Positions 63,956 through 64,000 of a DNA stretch of 64,000 nt are shown here, in pieces. Made by a program: the position numbers and the translations under genes. Every line of letters begins with the position of its first letter. The stretch's first letter is position 1. The notes under the pieces were generated by a model, which had not been told where the DNA came from, ran no database searches, and saw only the letters and a program-made list of their open reading frames with translations. Source of the stretch: Verrucomicrobiia bacterium (GTDB lineage Bacteria; Verrucomicrobiota; Verrucomicrobiia; Opitutales; Cerasicoccaceae). The DNA lies in assembly GCA_030425485.1 (NCBI GenBank), contig JAUIAM010000004.1:1-64000 (forward strand). Reading direction: 5' to 3'.

Positions 63956-64000
63956 CTAGGTCGTGTCTTCAAATTATGGAGCGAGTCCGCGCAGGTTGGT
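63956..64000. mobile_element. End of a third CTAG-bounded element at the window edge
   Basis: CTAG followed by gtcgtgtcttcaaatta, close to the terminal repeats of the 165-bp elements (ctag-ggtgtgtcttcaaatt). The sequence beyond differs from their interior, so this may be the edge of a full-length IS that shares their ends. Cut off by the window. Confidence 0.5.

Overview
The window looks like chromosomal DNA of a polysaccharide-degrading Verrucomicrobiota, probably class Opitutae (Puniceicoccales-like). The evidence is four PEP-CTERM proteins, stand-alone pseudopilins (one with an H-X9-DG tail), a TIGR02597-type protein, a GxxExxY protein, a GspG-to-GspF type II secretion operon and many secreted glycan enzymes. 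The taxonomic call is inference; no rRNA gene is present.

Layout. 0-2.2 kb: direct repeats, a PEP-CTERM protein, a dead IS3-type OrfA fragment and an esterase truncated beside it. 2.2-20 kb: mostly core genes (FliA/WhiG-type sigma factor; an mlaE-mlaF-mlaD-pqiC lipid transport operon; HAD phosphatase and RecD2; TauE/SafE exporter; a TPP riboswitch, two small genes and thiC; inositol-phosphatase-like protein, DUF983, amidase). A DUF433/DUF5615 toxin-antitoxin pair sits exactly at the 3' end of thiC, between two copies of the thiC tail. 20-30.2 kb: a ten-gene minus-strand type II secretion operon. 30.4-33.5 kb: PEP-CTERM and TIGR02597 proteins, PPK2 and tRNA-Pro(GGG).

33.5-48 kb is an accessory region that looks lower in GC by eye. 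It holds an esterase, a DegT-type aminotransferase, a secreted propeller, a pseudopilin, a PEP-CTERM protein and two amidohydrolases. These are divergent from a regulator in which a GntR domain is fused to a sugar-binding-protein-like domain. A GH2 beta-mannosidase-like gene lies between two integrase remnants. 48-64 kb is a deoxysugar/glycan utilisation locus: two GH29 alpha-L-fucosidases, two sialidase-family proteins, two FG-GAP propellers, a sugar isomerase/epimerase-like protein, an exported RhaM-type mutarotase, an SSS symporter, and a PEP-CTERM/pseudopilin pair.

The most striking non-coding signal is in that locus. Five transcription units carry the same element, GTTAnnATAAC, exactly 11 nt upstream of a (T/C)TTG that fits a -35 box, four of them followed at 17-18 nt by a plausible -10. 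This suggests one activator controlling the locus; its gene is not recognisable here. A separate palindrome, TTGACATGTCAA, lies at the GntR-SBP/amidohydrolase divergent promoter. Mobile-DNA signs include a 165-bp non-coding element in two nearly identical inverted copies 38 kb apart, a similar end at the right edge, palindromic repeats and integrase/transposase debris.
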